Part shown: positions 6,873-8,177 of the stretch, one piece after another
Layout: each line of letters begins with the position of its first letter
Numbering within the stretch: position 1 is the stretch's first letter
Assembly: GCA_007123695.1 (NCBI GenBank)
Contig: SLGN01000669.1
Span: 1-8,177, forward strand
DNA length: 8,177 nucleotides
DNA from: Verrucomicrobiales bacterium
GTDB lineage: Bacteria; Verrucomicrobiota; Verrucomicrobiia; Verrucomicrobiales; DEV007
Direction of reading: 5' to 3'
Translations under genes and position numbers: made by a program
The notes under the pieces: generated by a model
What the model was told of the DNA's origin: nothing
The model's database searches: none
What the model saw: only the letters and a program-made list of their open reading frames with translations

Positions 6873-7928
6873 TTAGAATTGGAGGAGGCCAGCGGTTTCG
6901 GGAAGGCCAAACATAAGGTTGAAGCTCTGAACCGCCTGGCCCCCGGCACCTTTTCCCAGATTGTCCTCGGCACTGGAAATGAGGAGACGACCGGTCCGGC
7001 GGTCCACGCTCCAGCCGACATCGACGAAGTTCGTGCGGACGACGTGCTTCGTGTCGGCGAAGGCCCCCTCGCCGCGGATGCGGACGAAAGGGCGCCCTGC
7101 GTAAGTCTCGGCGTAGGCTTCGGCGACCCGTTCCGACACGGTGTCCGGATCGCATGCGTTGCAGAAAATGGTGGTGACGATCCCTGCGGTTACCGGCATG
7201 AGATGGGGAACGAAGGACACCCGCACCGTGTCGCCGACGGCGAGGGAAAGTTCCTGCTCGATTTCGGAGAGATGGCGGTGCTTCGGCGCGCCGTAGGCCC
7301 GGAGGCTTTCGTTGACCTCGGCGAAGAGAAGGGATGCGTCGGCCTTCTTTCCGGCCCCGCTAGCCCCCGACAGGCTGGCGATGGAGATGCTCGCCGGATC
7401 GACGAGCCCCCGCTCTAGCAAGGGCACCAGCGGCACGAGGATGCTTGTGGGGTAGCAACCGGGAGAGGCGACGAGCGAGGCGGAGGCGATCCGTTCTCCG
7501 TGGATCTCGGGAAGGCCGTAGACCGACTCGGCAAGAAGGGAGGGCGCGGGGTGTTCGTGTCCGTAGAACTCTCGGTAGACCGCTGCGTCGCGGAGCCGGA
7601 AGTCGGCGCTGAGGTCGATGACGCGAAGGCCGTGCCTGAGAAGCGGGGAAGCGAACTCGGCGGCGAGACCGTGGGGCAGGGCGAGGAAGGCGGCCGCCGC
7701 GCCGCTGGCGGCGATGGCCTCGACCGTCGGCTCGATGAAGGCCAGTCCGCTGGCTCCCGGGGCACCCCTGAGCCGGGGGAATACCGTCTCGAGACGACGC
7801 CCGGCTTCAGACCGCGATGTGACCGCGACGAGTTCGACGCCGGGATGCACGACGAGGAGCCGGAGCAGTTCCTGTCCGGTGTAGCCACTGGCCCCAACGA
7901 CGGCGACCTTCACTCTTGGCGGTTCCAT
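6873..7928 (-). CDS. argC: N-acetyl-gamma-glutamyl-phosphate reductase
   Basis: NADPH-dependent cytoplasmic enzyme that reduces N-acetyl-5-glutamyl phosphate to N-acetylglutamate semialdehyde, the third step of arginine synthesis. At 351 residues it is the usual length of the long form. The nucleotide-binding loop GASGYTGQELLRLL is at residues 12-25; the catalytic cysteine is C158 in SPGCYPTS (155-162); the catalytic-base histidine is probably H217 in PKHRHLSEIEQ (215-225); HLMPVTAGI (242-250) and the C-terminal NLGKGAGGQAVQSFNLMFG (323-341) are family hallmarks. The ATG at 7928 is used; a GTG five codons in (residue 6) is an alternative that would begin directly before the first strand. No Shine-Dalgarno is seen. 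It is the first gene of an argC-argJ pair and diverges from tRNA-Pro. Kinase and aminotransferase genes (argB, argD) are not in the window. Confidence 0.97.
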   Translation of the reverse strand: MEPPRVKVAVVGASGYTGQELLRLLVVHPGVELVAVTSRSEAGRRLETVFPRLRGAPGASGLAFIEPTVEAIAASGAAAAFLALPHGLAAEFASPLLRHGLRVIDLSADFRLRDAAVYREFYGHEHPAPSLLAESVYGLPEIHGERIASASLVASPGCYPTSILVPLVPLLERGLVDPASISIASLSGASGAGKKADASLLFAEVNESLRAYGAPKHRHLSEIEQELSLAVGDTVRVSFVPHLMPVTAGIVTTIFCNACDPDTVSERVAEAYAETYAGRPFVRIRGEGAFADTKHVVRTNFVDVGWSVDRRTGRLLISSAEDNLGKGAGGQAVQSFNLMFGLPETAGLLQF

Positions 7929-7956
7929 GAGCCGTGCAGCATGGCACAGATTCCTG

Positions 7957-8023
7957 CCGAGTCGAAGATTCTTCCGATTCGGGCCGGAGAAATTTTGAGC
8001 GACAAGGCACTTGCGCGAATCGG
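7957..8023. repeat. Alternating inverted-repeat cluster in the argC-tRNA spacer
   Basis: CCGATTCG (7974-7981) has a perfect 8-bp inverted copy, CGAATCGG (8016-8023), with 34 nt between. The overlapping CGATTCGG (7975-7982) also pairs with CCGAGTCG (7957-7964), with one G-T pair. The middle element can therefore pair with only one partner at a time. A 5-bp-arm palindrome GAAGA-T-TCTTC (7964-7974) sits between the first two, and CAAG-gca-CTTG (8003-8013) forms another small hairpin inside the larger loop. The cluster lies ahead of argC and could be a leader structure or a protein-binding region; no function is established. Confidence 0.5.
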
Positions 8024-8040
8024 TTTTTCGTCCACACTAT
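8011..8040 (+). promoter_or_regulatory. Weak candidate promoter for tRNA-Pro
   Basis: TTGCGC (8011-8016) and CACTAT (8035-8040) are 18 nt apart, about 35 bp before the mature tRNA 5' end. Only the first three bases of the -35 box and part of the -10 box agree with consensus, so this is a tentative assignment based mostly on position. Confidence 0.25.
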
Positions 8041-8044
8041 GCGC

Positions 8045-8068
8045 TCCGCCGAGTTTAGGCTCGGAGGA
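8045..8068 (+). other. Hairpin in the 5' leader of the tRNA-Pro precursor
   Basis: CCGAG (8049-8053) pairs with CTCGG (8060-8064) around a 6-nt loop. The stem extends past a single G/A mismatch with TCC (8045-8047) and GGA (8066-8068). It ends six nucleotides before the mature tRNA and could act in precursor folding or processing. Confidence 0.4.
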
Positions 8069-8074
8069 AGTATT

Positions 8075-8148
8075 CGGGACGTGGCGCAGTCTGGTAGCGC
8101 ACCACAATGGGGTTGTGGGGGTCGCTGGTTCGAATCCAGTCGTCCCGA
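8075..8148 (+). tRNA. tRNA-Pro, anticodon GGG
   Basis: The 74-nt sequence folds into a complete cloverleaf. The acceptor stem CGGGACG (8075-8081) pairs with CGTCCCG (8141-8147), with discriminator A at 8148. The D stem is GCGC/GCGC with loop AGTCTGGTA; the anticodon stem is CCACA/TGTGG with loop ATGGGGT; the variable loop has 5 nt; the T stem GCTGG/CCAGT encloses TTCGAAT. The anticodon GGG (8109-8111) reads proline CCC and, by wobble, CCU codons. A C1-G72 first pair with A73 is a bacterial tRNA-Pro identity feature. The CCA end is not encoded, so a CCA-adding enzyme is required. It diverges from argC. Confidence 0.96.
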
Positions 8149-8177
8149 TCGCTTCCGCTCCTTTCAGGACGGGGTGG

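Noticed and set aside
6856..7155. N-terminal extension of argJ to a start at 7155
   Set aside because: The added 100 codons lie inside the conserved 3' part of argC in another frame and are Arg-rich; the ATG at 6855 gives a normal ArgJ N-terminus.
7974..8028. Inverted repeat followed by TTTTT (8024-8028), read as a plus-strand rho-independent terminator
   Set aside because: There is no plus-strand gene upstream to terminate and the loop is 34 nt long; an argC-leader or operator role is more plausible.

Overview
This window is GC-rich bacterial DNA carrying chromosomal metabolic genes. The combination suggests a Verrucomicrobiota member, possibly Opitutae-like: a roughly 440-residue xylose isomerase, a sialidase-like secreted beta-propeller protein, a long HUH-type transposase with a C-terminal extension of a kind I recall from that group, and almost no Shine-Dalgarno sequences ahead of the genes. 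This placement is an inference from gene content, not a measured result.

Left part (1-4393), carbohydrate and carbon uptake. The window opens with the first 29 codons of a minus-strand gene that look like the start of a CstA-family (carbon starvation / pyruvate uptake) permease. Facing away from it is a plus-strand secreted BNR/Asp-box protein of the sialidase superfamily. This converges on a minus-strand xylose isomerase gene (xylA), with several inverted repeats in the gap. Divergent from xylA, across about 215 bp, lies a plus-strand TIM-barrel protein of the sugar phosphate isomerase/epimerase family. Together these look like a scavenging module: release or recognition of glycans outside the cytoplasm, and isomerisation of sugars inside it. 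The linkage rests on proximity only.

Middle (4394-5616), mobile-type insert. A single plus-strand Y1/HUH transposase of the REP-associated (RAYT-like) type sits behind a short AT-rich strip that holds a plausible promoter. Its codons end mostly in G, whereas the neighbouring genes favour C-ending codons, which suggests a separate origin.

Right part (5617-8177), arginine biosynthesis and a tRNA. On the minus strand argC is followed after 17 nt by argJ, giving N-acetylglutamyl-phosphate reductase and the acetyl-recycling ornithine acetyltransferase of the same pathway. argB and argD are not in the window. Upstream of argC, and divergent from it, is a complete tRNA-Pro with anticodon GGG. The roughly 146 bp between them contains a repeated 8-bp motif in alternating orientation that could form alternative hairpins or serve as an operator. 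I see no CRISPR array, phage module or clear novel multi-gene system; the argC/tRNA spacer and the transposase are the parts most worth a second look.
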